This document shows positions 36,269 through 45,228 of a DNA stretch of 64,000 bases, one piece after another. Numbering within the stretch: position 1 is the first letter of the stretch; each line of letters starts with the position of its first letter. The position numbers were made by a program, and so were the translations under genes. The stretch is from Ruminococcus hominis (GTDB lineage Bacteria; Bacillota; Clostridia; Lachnospirales; Lachnospiraceae). The stretch spans positions 3,038,001-3,102,000 of the forward strand of contig NZ_JACOPE010000001.1 in the NCBI RefSeq assembly GCF_014287355.1. The letters are read 5' to 3'. The notes beneath the pieces are model-generated. The model was not told the origin of the DNA and did not search any database. It was given only the letters and a program-made list of their open reading frames with translations.

Positions 36269-37555
36269 TTATTCTTCTGTTTCCGAAAACGGTAGTTTTA
36301 AAACCAACAAAAACTCCGGCTCAAATTTTGTTGTCATTTCTCCTCCGTCTCTCTCAACAACTTCTCGCAAAGCAGAAAGACCACCGCCTTCTCTGCTTCC
36401 TTCTTTCGGTCTTTCTCCGTCATTTGTAATGCAAACCTTCCACCCTTCATGGGTTTTATGACTTTGTACATACACTCTTCTTCCATGTGCATGCCGTATA
36501 CAATTTGTAACACATTCACGAATTGCTTTATCCGTTATCAATGCGACTTGATGTTCATCGCAAAGCTCACCTTCAATCTCCACAGAAACCCCTAGTTTTT
36601 CCGCATGTTTTATTGATTCCTCATACTGTTTCTCTGTATCATCCTGCGTAATCCCGGACAATATATATACTGATTGTTTTAAGATTTCCAACTGATTTTT
36701 CATATAATCAGGTTCTTTATTACCTTCCAGCATACGTCGAATTGTAAGAAGACAACACCCCAAACTGTCATGCACCTGCATTTTCATTTTAAGAGTCTCC
36801 TGTTCACGAATACTTTCATCAATTTGCTCATACATTTTTTTCAATTTTTGATTTAATAATTCCAGCTTTTCATTCTTCATCCGAATTTTTTCACTGTTAA
36901 AATATATTTCGGTAATATCAAATGCCACTGTCTGAAGATACCCCTCAACTTCTTCCGCTAACATGTAGTTTTGAAACATCCACACTGTGCCATTTGGTAA
37001 ATAAAGCACACCTTTTTCCGGACTGAGTCTGGTCACTCCTTGAACTGATTTATTTCCATCTAATACCTGCTTCAAATCTTCATAGTTCTGCAGTGGTGCC
37101 CCAGTCAGCATCCTGCTTAATTCTCTCATTTTTTTATTAGATAATACGACATGTCCACAGGAATCTGAAACACAGACCCCGCATGGAACATCATCCATTG
37201 TCTCTTTAACCGACCAGGCTGAAATATTTTTCCGACATGCGAGTATTTCATTTCTGACCAGCAGACACAGGTAGATAATCAACAAAGACATTCCTGTTAA
37301 AAATATCCATATTGGGATTTTCAACAAAAACGAAGGATGATTATTTTCACCAAGCTGATATCTATGGTCATTTAAGAAAAAACACATCAGCACAAAGGAC
37401 ATCAAAAACAGAATTCCTATTCTCATTATTTTTTTTAATCCAGCCGAACGTGTTAATCTTGAGAAAAAAATCCACAGCTCCAAAACCAGACCTATTTCCA
37501 TCAAAACCATCAATATATTATGTAGTTTTACACTATATGTCACATAACTATACAT
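36269..37555 (-). CDS. Sensor histidine kinase (HisKA_3 type)
   Basis: 428 residues. Two or three N-terminal membrane segments (about 12-32, 43-60 and 80-100), a PAS-like region with paired cysteines (VPCGVCVSDSCG, 123-134), a coiled coil (220-258), the phospho-acceptor H262 in VHDSLG, N box at N351 (CVTNCIRHAHG) and a short G box SREGGGLSALRE. Autophosphorylates and passes phosphate to the response regulator below. Signal unknown; the cysteines could report redox or metal state. Confidence 0.88.
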   Translation of the reverse strand: MYSYVTYSVKLHNILMVLMEIGLVLELWIFFSRLTRSAGLKKIMRIGILFLMSFVLMCFFLNDHRYQLGENNHPSFLLKIPIWIFLTGMSLLIIYLCLLVRNEILACRKNISAWSVKETMDDVPCGVCVSDSCGHVVLSNKKMRELSRMLTGAPLQNYEDLKQVLDGNKSVQGVTRLSPEKGVLYLPNGTVWMFQNYMLAEEVEGYLQTVAFDITEIYFNSEKIRMKNEKLELLNQKLKKMYEQIDESIREQETLKMKMQVHDSLGCCLLTIRRMLEGNKEPDYMKNQLEILKQSVYILSGITQDDTEKQYEESIKHAEKLGVSVEIEGELCDEHQVALITDKAIRECVTNCIRHAHGRRVYVQSHKTHEGWKVCITNDGERPKEGSREGGGLSALREVVERDGGEMTTKFEPEFLLVLKLPFSETEE

Positions 37556-37577
37556 CCTGTTTTCTCCTATTATTTGC

Positions 37578-39221
37578 TCAGACTTTCACTGCTGCAAACC
37601 ATTCATTCTCTGCTTCCTGCTCAATATAAAGCCCTGGATTCTTTTTCAACAATACTGATAAATCGCTCGGTCCTTTCACTGTCACCGCGATTTTAAGCTG
37701 TCCGTCAATCTCCGCAATACGTAGAAAAACGGATTGAAGTTCATCTATTAATTCTTCTATCACCCATTCAAAAAAATCATAACATTTTAAAATACTGTCA
37801 TCCCCAAGCGATTTTATCGTTGGATCAATATAAAAGGTTCCTTTGATATCGCAAAGCTTTAAACTATCACACGACTCTGTCAGACTTCTTTTTAAATCTT
37901 CCGCCGTTAACTTTGCCTGTTTTTCTTTCTGCGACAAAATCAAATTCTTTCGACGCTTCATATATGTTCCGACTACCACAATTTTTCTGAGAAGCTTATC
38001 ATAAATCTCTTCTGAATCTGTCTTCTGAAGCTCATCCAGATAATAATCTAATAAATAAATCTGATGCTTTGTCTGATTCTGTATTAAATTAAATAAACGA
38101 TTCTTCTCTTCAATTGCTTTTTTCTTCGCTTTCTTTTCATATGCAATCTGTAATAACCGGTTTCTTTCAGTCAATTCCACTTGGAGCTCTTCTAATTCTT
38201 TATACTGATCCAATACCGGTGATATATCTTCCGCCCAAAATGCATGACCTCCCCGCAAAGAAATATGCTTAATCTGAATGCCGTGTTCCAGCATCAATGG
38301 TGCATATTTTGCGTCATGTCTCATCTGATCTGTAATATTAGGAAATTCTCCTGAACGATACCATACCTTCCATCTGTCATCTGTAATCTCTGCTGAAATT
38401 CCTCCTGCCGCCTGAAATAATTCCGTATACCTGATATTTGTCTCAATTAATCCGCAGTAAATACAGCTTTGATAAATTGCTGACATCAACAGGCAGCAAA
38501 CCACTGTCATGTCACCGAAATAATTCCTTATAACAGATATTCCAATAACATTACCAAAACTCCAGATAAGAAGCAAAGCTTCTGGAAAAAACGGAAGCCA
38601 GATTCTTCTTTTATTTGGAATTTTACTTTTTTTAATCAAAATCACTTCCATTGCAATCAGACAGGAAATTACCCAAATTTGGACAGCAAAGAAAACCGGG
38701 CCCTGCTGATACTTTGCATCTGAGAATGGCTTTTCGCCTGCAAAAGAAAATACAAGCTGATGAAAATCATTTGTAATAACTAAAAGAGCTAATAAAATTG
38801 CTGTAAGCACAAGAGCTAATGTGCGCACCCTTGTATTCTTCTCCTCCTCTTCTCCCATCAATATTGCTGCATTGAGTCCTAGCGTCGGAATCATCGTACA
38901 TGGAATATAATACAAATACCAACACATTCTCCTACTAAATACTTCCATTAAAATATGATATTTTATACTTCGCAAAAAAATCCAAAAAACCATCAGGCAG
39001 GCAATCTCAACAAGACATCTTCTGATTTTGTAATTTACTACCCTCTTTTGCAAATAAATCCCCCATGCTATATATATACCCAGATACAGACAGGTACAGC
39101 TCTGATCTAATATTATATTTTCGATATCCGATGTCTTTTTCACATAGCGGCAAAACAATGCTGCCACCACACATACGAAAACCGCTATGTAGGATACTCT
39201 TCTCTTTTTTGAATATGACAT
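37578..39221 (-). CDS. 7TM sensor-like protein without a complete kinase core
   Basis: 547 residues. About seven N-terminal hydrophobic segments up to residue 255 (a 7TM receptor-type histidine-kinase N-terminus), a soluble middle (EITDDRWKVWYRSGEFP), a coiled coil (340-385) and a degenerate dimerisation-like helix NQTKHQIYLLDYYLDEL. The ATP-binding N and G boxes are not recognisable. It probably senses a ligand and works with the complete kinase, whose gene starts 22 bp after it. 53 bp after the AGCS symporter gene. Confidence 0.7.
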   Translation of the reverse strand: MSYSKKRRVSYIAVFVCVVAALFCRYVKKTSDIENIILDQSCTCLYLGIYIAWGIYLQKRVVNYKIRRCLVEIACLMVFWIFLRSIKYHILMEVFSRRMCWYLYYIPCTMIPTLGLNAAILMGEEEEKNTRVRTLALVLTAILLALLVITNDFHQLVFSFAGEKPFSDAKYQQGPVFFAVQIWVISCLIAMEVILIKKSKIPNKRRIWLPFFPEALLLIWSFGNVIGISVIRNYFGDMTVVCCLLMSAIYQSCIYCGLIETNIRYTELFQAAGGISAEITDDRWKVWYRSGEFPNITDQMRHDAKYAPLMLEHGIQIKHISLRGGHAFWAEDISPVLDQYKELEELQVELTERNRLLQIAYEKKAKKKAIEEKNRLFNLIQNQTKHQIYLLDYYLDELQKTDSEEIYDKLLRKIVVVGTYMKRRKNLILSQKEKQAKLTAEDLKRSLTESCDSLKLCDIKGTFYIDPTIKSLGDDSILKCYDFFEWVIEELIDELQSVFLRIAEIDGQLKIAVTVKGPSDLSVLLKKNPGLYIEQEAENEWFAAVKV

Positions 39222-39274
39222 TCTATCACTTTCCCCAAATATATCACATTTCCAACTAATTTTTATAATGAACC

Positions 39275-40669
39275 TTATTTTTTCAGTTTTTTACTTTTTT
39301 CATAATCTTTTAGTTCATCTATCGCTTCATCTGCCAGTAAATATAAGAATACTACATTGAATATTGTCATTAACCCAATTCCGACATCCCCAAGATCCCA
39401 TACAAATGTATATGCTGCAATACCTCCGATGAACAACATGATAAGTGCGAGTACTTTATAGGCTGTCTGCCAGCACCATTTGTCTCCAAATAAATAGGCG
39501 ACATTACTGCGGGCATAAAATAAAATTCCAAGAAATGTTGAAAAGCTAAATAAAAATAATGTAACTGCGATAAATATAACACCGAATCTTCCCAGGTGAT
39601 ATCCCATTGCTGTCTGTAGCAATTCCATACCGGTCAAGCCTTCTGTCAATTCCTGTGGAGCCAGAAGCATAATCATTGCTGTACATGTACAAATGATAAT
39701 GGTATCCACAAATACACCAAGTGCCTGAACTAATCCTGCCTGTGCCGGTCTGTGACAATCTGCTGCTGCAGCTGCACATGGAGCTGAACCGGAACCGGCT
39801 TCATTTGAGAACAATCCTCTTTTCACACCGTTCATAATAACTGCACCGAGCCCTCCTGCTGCTGCCTGACGAAGTCCAAATGCTTCTTCAAATATTCTTG
39901 CAAATACTGCCGGAACATGTCCTATATTTGTTATGATAATAAATAATGTGATTGCAAAATAGCATACCGCCATAACCGGGACCATAAAATCCAATACCTT
40001 AACCGTAGCATTTTTTCGTAATACAATTACTGCTGCTACCGCAACAAGAATAATTGTTGTATATAACGGCGGAATATCAAATGCATTCTGGAACGAAGAA
40101 GCTACTGAATTACTGATTACCTGACTGATTCCACACCAGCAGACCAGACCTGAAATAGCAAACAATACTGCCCAGATTACTTTTTTATGTTTCTTCCCTG
40201 TTTTTGCTTCTACACAATCATGGATATAATATGCCGGTCCTCCACGAAATCCGCCATACAATGGATCTTTCTGCTTATGAAGCTGTGCCAGCGTTGCCTC
40301 TGCAAATGCTGTACACGAACCGATCAAAGCCATAAGCCACATCCAGAAGACGGATCCGGCTCCTCCGACCGATATTGCCGCTACAACACCGACAAGATTT
40401 CCCATTCCTACTCTGGTTGCTGTAGATACCAGCAATGTCTGAAATGTCGATAAACTTGATTTTTCTTCTTTTTTCTCTACAAGAGCTCTCACCATATCCG
40501 GCATCAGTCGGATTGATAAAAATTTTGTGCGGATTGTAAAGTAAATTCCTGTTGGAATCAACAATATAATAAGTAATGAAATTCCAATACTGCTTCCTCC
40601 GGGCAATGGAATGTGAAGCAAATCTCCCCACAAAAAACTATAGATTTTTTCAATTAAAGCAACTATCAT
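39275..40669 (-). CDS. Alanine/glycine:cation symporter (AGCS), copy 1
   Basis: 464 residues, about ten membrane helices. Family signatures: GIYFTIRTKFLSIRLMPDM, GMGNLVGVVAAISVGGAGSV, MNGVKRGLFSNEAGSGSAP. Imports alanine or glycine with Na+ or H+. It heads the run symporter, 7TM protein, kinase, regulator, suggesting that transport and sensing are linked. A divergent paralogue starts 265 bp away. Confidence 0.92.
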   Translation of the reverse strand: MIVALIEKIYSFLWGDLLHIPLPGGSSIGISLLIILLIPTGIYFTIRTKFLSIRLMPDMVRALVEKKEEKSSLSTFQTLLVSTATRVGMGNLVGVVAAISVGGAGSVFWMWLMALIGSCTAFAEATLAQLHKQKDPLYGGFRGGPAYYIHDCVEAKTGKKHKKVIWAVLFAISGLVCWCGISQVISNSVASSFQNAFDIPPLYTTIILVAVAAVIVLRKNATVKVLDFMVPVMAVCYFAITLFIIITNIGHVPAVFARIFEEAFGLRQAAAGGLGAVIMNGVKRGLFSNEAGSGSAPCAAAAADCHRPAQAGLVQALGVFVDTIIICTCTAMIMLLAPQELTEGLTGMELLQTAMGYHLGRFGVIFIAVTLFLFSFSTFLGILFYARSNVAYLFGDKWCWQTAYKVLALIMLFIGGIAAYTFVWDLGDVGIGLMTIFNVVFLYLLADEAIDELKDYEKSKKLKK

Positions 40670-40798
40670 TTTATTCTCCTCTGCTATGTTTTGCCAATTA
40701 TTTTGACATTCATACCTTTCTTCACCGTTTCCCCTACGGATTCTTATTCATTATACCAACTTAACACATTAAACCGGTAAAATCAATCCATCCTTTTA

Positions 40799-40886
40799 TT
40801 GATTTTTCTTATATTTTCTGATATTATATTTTTTGTATGTTTCGCTGGTGAATTTTTACAAATCACAGCGATTTTTTATTTTTTTA
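40799..40886 (+). promoter_or_regulatory. Promoter and attenuator-like hairpin ahead of AGCS copy 2
   Basis: TTGATT (40799-40804), 17 bp, TATTAT (40822-40827). The leader then forms TCGCTGGTGA (40842-40851) with TCACAGCGA (40863-40871), one bulge, followed by TTTTTTATTTTTTT: a terminator between promoter and gene. No glycine-riboswitch aptamer was recognised. Confidence 0.55.
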
Positions 40887-40934
40887 ACTTTGCTTAGCAG
40901 AATTTTGTTTCTATTTAGGAAGAGAGGATTTTTT

Positions 40935-42320
40935 ATGTTACATACTATTGAAACTGTCAACTCTGCCGTAAACAACTTTATCTGGGGTGTTCCGGCTATG
41001 ATCTGCATTATCGGTGTGGGTCTTTATCTAAGTATCCGAACCCGCTTTTTGCAGATTCGCAAATTTCCATATGCCATTAAAACAACAATTGGTCGTATTT
41101 TCCGGAAAAGAGATGCCAGTGATGGTGCGATCACGCCATTCCAGGCTGTCTGTACCGCACTTGCCGCCACTGTCGGAACCGGTAATATTGCCGGTGTCGC
41201 AGGAGCTATTGCAATCGGAGGTCCCGGAGCAGTCTTCTGGATGTGGATTTCTGCGATTCTCGGAATGTGTACAAAATTCACCGAAGTAACACTGGCGGTC
41301 CATTTCCGCGAAACAAATGAAAACGGAGAACTTGTCGGCGGTCCTATGTACTATATCAAAAATGGTCTTGGCAAAAACTGGCAGTGGCTTGCCGTTTTGT
41401 TTTCAGCATTTGGAGTCCTTACCGTATTTGGAACCGGTAATGCGACGCAGGTCAACACAATTACGACTGCCATCGATTCTGCTCTGCTGAATTATCACAT
41501 CATTTCACAGGATATGATTTCACAGGCAAACCTCATTCAGGGTATCATTCTTACACTTTTAGTCGGAATGGTTCTTCTCGGCGGTGTAAAACGAATTGGA
41601 AAAGTAACCGAAAAACTTGTGCCATTTATGGCATTATTCTATATTCTCCTCGCCCTCGGCGTTATTTTCCTGAATATAGAAAATGTCCCTGCTGTATTTG
41701 CTTCCATCTTTGAGGGGGCATTTAACCCACGCTCCGTAACAGGAGGAATCGTTGGAAGTGCATTTATGACATTGAAAAAAGGGGTTTCCCGCGGAATCTT
41801 CTCAAACGAAGCCGGACTTGGTACAGGTTCCATCGCACACGCTTGTGCAGACACTCAGAAACCTGTCAAACAAGGTTTCTTCGGAGTATTTGAAGTATTT
41901 ACCGACACCATTGTCATTTGCACACTGACAGCACTTGTAATCCTTTGCAGCGGCGTACCGATTGCATATGGCGAGGCTGCCGGAGCAGAGCTTACAATCC
42001 TTGGTTTCACGTCCACATACGGAAACTGGGTATCTATATTTACGGCTGTTTCCATGTGCTGTTTTGCATTTTCTACAATTATCGGATGGGGATTATATGG
42101 AGCTCGCTGCATTGAATTTATTTTCTCTGCAAAGGTCATCAAACCTTTTATGATCGTATATTCTCTTGTTGCAATGATTGGTGCTACTATGGATCTTGGA
42201 CTTGTATGGAATATCGCAGATACCTTCAATGGTCTGATGGCAATTCCAAACTTAATCGCACTGTTCTTGTTATCCGGAACGGTCTTCAAGCTTGTAAATG
42301 AATATAAAGAATTTGACTAA
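40935..42320 (+). CDS. Alanine/glycine:cation symporter (AGCS), copy 2
   Basis: 461 residues from the ATG at 40935 (MLHTIETV), chosen for GAGAGGA 8 bp upstream; the frame is open further upstream but that part covers the leader hairpin. Signatures: VGLYLSIRTRFLQIRKFP, GTGNIAGVAGAIAIGGPGAV, GVSRGIFSNEAGLGTGS. Clearly diverged from copy 1, so substrate or affinity may differ. Terminator follows. Confidence 0.92.
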   Translation: MLHTIETVNSAVNNFIWGVPAMICIIGVGLYLSIRTRFLQIRKFPYAIKTTIGRIFRKRDASDGAITPFQAVCTALAATVGTGNIAGVAGAIAIGGPGAVFWMWISAILGMCTKFTEVTLAVHFRETNENGELVGGPMYYIKNGLGKNWQWLAVLFSAFGVLTVFGTGNATQVNTITTAIDSALLNYHIISQDMISQANLIQGIILTLLVGMVLLGGVKRIGKVTEKLVPFMALFYILLALGVIFLNIENVPAVFASIFEGAFNPRSVTGGIVGSAFMTLKKGVSRGIFSNEAGLGTGSIAHACADTQKPVKQGFFGVFEVFTDTIVICTLTALVILCSGVPIAYGEAAGAELTILGFTSTYGNWVSIFTAVSMCCFAFSTIIGWGLYGARCIEFIFSAKVIKPFMIVYSLVAMIGATMDLGLVWNIADTFNGLMAIPNLIALFLLSGTVFKLVNEYKEFD

Positions 42321-42328
42321 ACATCACG

Positions 42329-42364
42329 AAAAGCCCTGTTAACATCCGTTAACGAGGGCTTTTC
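42329..42364 (+). terminator. Terminator after AGCS copy 2
   Basis: AAAAGCCCT pairs with GAGGGCTTTT, inner GTTAAC palindromes; it also overlaps the end of the thrE-C gene and can serve it. Confidence 0.8.
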
Positions 42365-42804
42365 TCTTGTATTTTTTTACTTTTTCGAATCACATTTACA
42401 ATCGTTCCAACTAAAAAGATTGCCAGGGCGATCATCCCTGCAATTTCCAATGTCTGCGCAAAGTAAAATGCACATTTTGCCTGATTTCCTGCCACCAGAT
42501 AATAAACGATCCGATACATTCCCGCTCCCGGTACTGTCGGAAGTATTCCCGGAATAAGAAATATTGTAACCGGTGCGCGAAATCCTTTCGCAAAAATATG
42601 TGACAATATTGTAATTGCTAATGCGGAAAAAAATGCTGCAAGTACTGCATCTGTCTTGACAATATTAAGACAGAACAAATAAACAGTTCCTCCCACCGCT
42701 CCGATCACACCGGCTAAAGGAAGATATTTTTTCGGACATTCAATAATGATTGCGAAGCATACAATTGCAATAAATGATCCAATTGCACCACCTAAAAGTC
42801 TCAT
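42349..42804 (-). CDS. Threonine/serine exporter, C-terminal half (ThrE_2/DUF3815)
   Basis: 151 residues, about five membrane helices, from the ATG at 42804. The start overlaps the stop of the N-terminal half (TGATG), so translation is coupled. Family marks: GAIGSFIAIVCFA, VPGAGMYRIVYYLVAG. Works with the adjacent ThrE_1 protein as a split ThrE exporter of threonine or serine. Confidence 0.85.
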   Translation of the reverse strand: MRLLGGAIGSFIAIVCFAIIIECPKKYLPLAGVIGAVGGTVYLFCLNIVKTDAVLAAFFSALAITILSHIFAKGFRAPVTIFLIPGILPTVPGAGMYRIVYYLVAGNQAKCAFYFAQTLEIAGMIALAIFLVGTIVNVIRKSKKIQEKSPR

Positions 42805-43577
42805 CACAGAACAACACCTCCTGTCCCCATAATTCCGGTTGCCGCCATTGCCAGTGCAACTCCTAATGCCACAGATACCGCACACAGAAATGCTTCCAGA
42901 ATCCTTGCACAACCTGACAAATAGTCCCCCTGAAGGGTGTCACGTATTGCAGTTGTGATCGCAACTCCCGGAACAAGTGGCATAATACCACTGATGATTA
43001 CCGTATCCATATTCATAGCCGGAAACTGCCTCTTCAAAAAAATAGCCATCAGTGCCAATCCAAAAGATGACAAAACATCTTGTATAAACCCTTGTATCTT
43101 TAATTTCTTTCCTATTGTCACAATTAGTGCAAGCACTGCCCCTGCCGCGGACGCACCGGCCACCTCCAGCCATCCTCCGTTAAATAATGGAGCAAATCCT
43201 CCGCAGATACAGACTGTCGCAATATTATATATAGCTCTTCGATACTGTTTTGTTTCAATCTGTTGCAATTCCTTGTAAGCTTCTTCCAGTGAGATTTTTC
43301 CCTCACAAAATCGTCTGGAAATATCATTTGCGATAGCGATCCGATTCAAATTATTTCCTCTGGATTCCACTCTCCGAATTACTGTGATCGTTTCCATATC
43401 CGGATTATCTATCGTTGCCACAATTCCAGTCATCAACACGATCGTATCTACATTTTCCACATGAGCCATATTCAGGATATGGCGGATCGTATCCTCTACA
43501 CGATACGCTTCCGCTCCACTTTTCAACATAATCTCCCCTGCAAGAATTGCTGTATTCATCAACAACTTATAATCCAT
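42804..43577 (-). CDS. Threonine/serine exporter, N-terminal half (ThrE_1/DUF1212)
   Basis: 257 residues: a soluble N-terminal part (LMNTAILAGEIMLKSGAEAYRVEDTI, the family signature) and five membrane helices from about residue 120, ending with PLVPGVAITTAIRDTLQGDYLSG. Supplies the N-terminal half of a two-gene ThrE exporter. Confidence 0.88.
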   Translation of the reverse strand: MDYKLLMNTAILAGEIMLKSGAEAYRVEDTIRHILNMAHVENVDTIVLMTGIVATIDNPDMETITVIRRVESRGNNLNRIAIANDISRRFCEGKISLEEAYKELQQIETKQYRRAIYNIATVCICGGFAPLFNGGWLEVAGASAAGAVLALIVTIGKKLKIQGFIQDVLSSFGLALMAIFLKRQFPAMNMDTVIISGIMPLVPGVAITTAIRDTLQGDYLSGCARILEAFLCAVSVALGVALAMAATGIMGTGGVVL

Positions 43578-43640
43578 TTTCGTTCCTCATCTTATATTTT
43601 ACGGAGTGAATGTCCCACACTCACTCCGTCTTTTACTTTC

Positions 43641-45110
43641 TTATTCTGTTCTGTCCTTCTCCACAGACGTTGCACAGTATATTACCCATGCAAGAAATAC
43701 AATTGCAAATATCATCCAGCCAACAAAAATTCCTGTTCCCATATCTTTAAATTTATCATAATACCCCTTCAGATAAATAACAATGATAATTGCCGGAATT
43801 CCGTAGTTTACATAACCACGAAGTGTTTTTGGAAACTTCATACCACTTCCTGTATTAACCTCTTTAATAAATGCATCCCATCCCCAGCCGTTCTTTCTTG
43901 TACAGAATAATACATAGCCAAGACTTCCCAGTGGAAGCAGATTATTAGATACAATAAAATCTTCCAGGTCCATGATTGTGCTTCCCTCACCAAGAAGCTG
44001 CACACCTGACCAGACATTAAATCCAAGCACACATGGAATACTTAAAATGATAATCAACGCTGCACATACAAGCACGCTCTTCTTTCTTCTCCAGCCAAGC
44101 AGTTCCATATTGAACATAACCAGATTTTCAAACACAGCAATGATTGTTGACAATGCTGCAAATGTCAGGAATAAGAAGAATAAGAATGCCCAGATTCTTC
44201 CGCCACTCATCTGTGCAAAAATATTTGGCAATGTTATAAAGATAAGACTCGGACCTGCTCCCGGCTCGATTCCGTATGCAAAACATGCCGGAATGATAAT
44301 AAATCCTGCTGTCAGGGCAACAAATGTATCAAGAAACATAATATTTACTGCCTCGCCGGTCAGACTTCTGGACTGATCTAGATAGCTTCCAAAAATCAAC
44401 ATCGCACCAATACCGATCGACAATGTGAAAAACGCCTGGCTCAATGCTGCAAATACCACATTACCGATTCCACTTTCCACCATCTTATGGAAATCAGGGA
44501 TTAAATAAAAACGGATTCCCTCTCCGGCACCTGCCATTGTCACAGAACGAATGGCAAGAACTACCATAATCAGAATCAACGCCGTCATCATCACTTTTGT
44601 AACACGCTCAATACCATTATTTAACCCAAACATACATACTGCAAAGCCAATCACACAAATCAGAATTGTCCAAAACAACATCGTCGGTACATCTGTAAGC
44701 ATCTGAGAAAATTGTGTTGAAATATTATCAGAAGATGCATTCACAAAACTGCCTCGAATCCCCTTGTAACAATAATACATCAACCATCCACCAACAGTTG
44801 TATAGAACATCATCAACATATAACATCCGATGATTCCAATAAATTTTAATGGGGTCCATTTCCCATTTTTCGACTGTAGTTCATCAAAACTAAGTGCAAC
44901 ACTCTTTCGACTGCCTCTTCCGACCGCAAATTCACATACCAGTACCGGAATTCCCAAAATAATTAAAAACAACAAATATATTAAAATAAATGCCGCCCCT
45001 CCATATGCACCGCAAATGTAAGGGAATTTCCAGACATTACCGATTCCGATAGCACATCCGGCAGACACCAGAATAAATCCCAATCGGGAACCAAATGACT
45101 CTCTTTTCAT
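43641..45110 (-). CDS. Sodium-dependent neurotransmitter-type (NSS/SNF) transporter
   Basis: 489 residues, about twelve membrane helices. Start at the ATG at 45110 after GGAGG. The N-terminal GFILVSAGCAIGIGNVWKFP is the NSS Na+/substrate site; GGAAFILIYLLFLIILGIPV follows. Likely imports an amino acid. Close to two AGCS symporters and a ThrE exporter, making this a cluster of amino-acid transport genes. Confidence 0.93.
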   Translation of the reverse strand: MKRESFGSRLGFILVSAGCAIGIGNVWKFPYICGAYGGAAFILIYLLFLIILGIPVLVCEFAVGRGSRKSVALSFDELQSKNGKWTPLKFIGIIGCYMLMMFYTTVGGWLMYYCYKGIRGSFVNASSDNISTQFSQMLTDVPTMLFWTILICVIGFAVCMFGLNNGIERVTKVMMTALILIMVVLAIRSVTMAGAGEGIRFYLIPDFHKMVESGIGNVVFAALSQAFFTLSIGIGAMLIFGSYLDQSRSLTGEAVNIMFLDTFVALTAGFIIIPACFAYGIEPGAGPSLIFITLPNIFAQMSGGRIWAFLFFLFLTFAALSTIIAVFENLVMFNMELLGWRRKKSVLVCAALIIILSIPCVLGFNVWSGVQLLGEGSTIMDLEDFIVSNNLLPLGSLGYVLFCTRKNGWGWDAFIKEVNTGSGMKFPKTLRGYVNYGIPAIIIVIYLKGYYDKFKDMGTGIFVGWMIFAIVFLAWVIYCATSVEKDRTE

Positions 45111-45159
45111 ATATACCTCCAAAAACTCTCAAATGTTTTCATGCTTTACCAGTTTAACA

Positions 45160-45228
45160 CAAAAACAGCAGAAATTTCAATGCTATGCTGTTTTTATACC
45201 GCATATCTTTGAAATCTCTGCTGTTTTT
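45160..45228 (-). terminator. Terminator after the xylulokinase-type gene
   Basis: Two near-complementary arms, AAAAACAGCAGAAATTTCAA and TTTGAAATCTCTGCTGTTTT, with T tracts. Confidence 0.75.

Noticed and set aside
40833..40934. Upstream extension of the second AGCS symporter by 34 residues
   Set aside because: It would cover a terminator-like hairpin and has no ribosome site; the ATG at 40935 has one and matches the family start.
40828..40934. Glycine riboswitch ahead of an AGCS symporter
   Set aside because: The leader is only about 100 nt and AT-rich, too short and without the paired glycine aptamer cores.
42805..42912. 36-residue N-terminal extension of the ThrE_2 protein
   Set aside because: Cys/Gly-rich nonsense read from the ThrE_1 gene in another frame; the ATG overlapping the ThrE_1 stop is the natural start.
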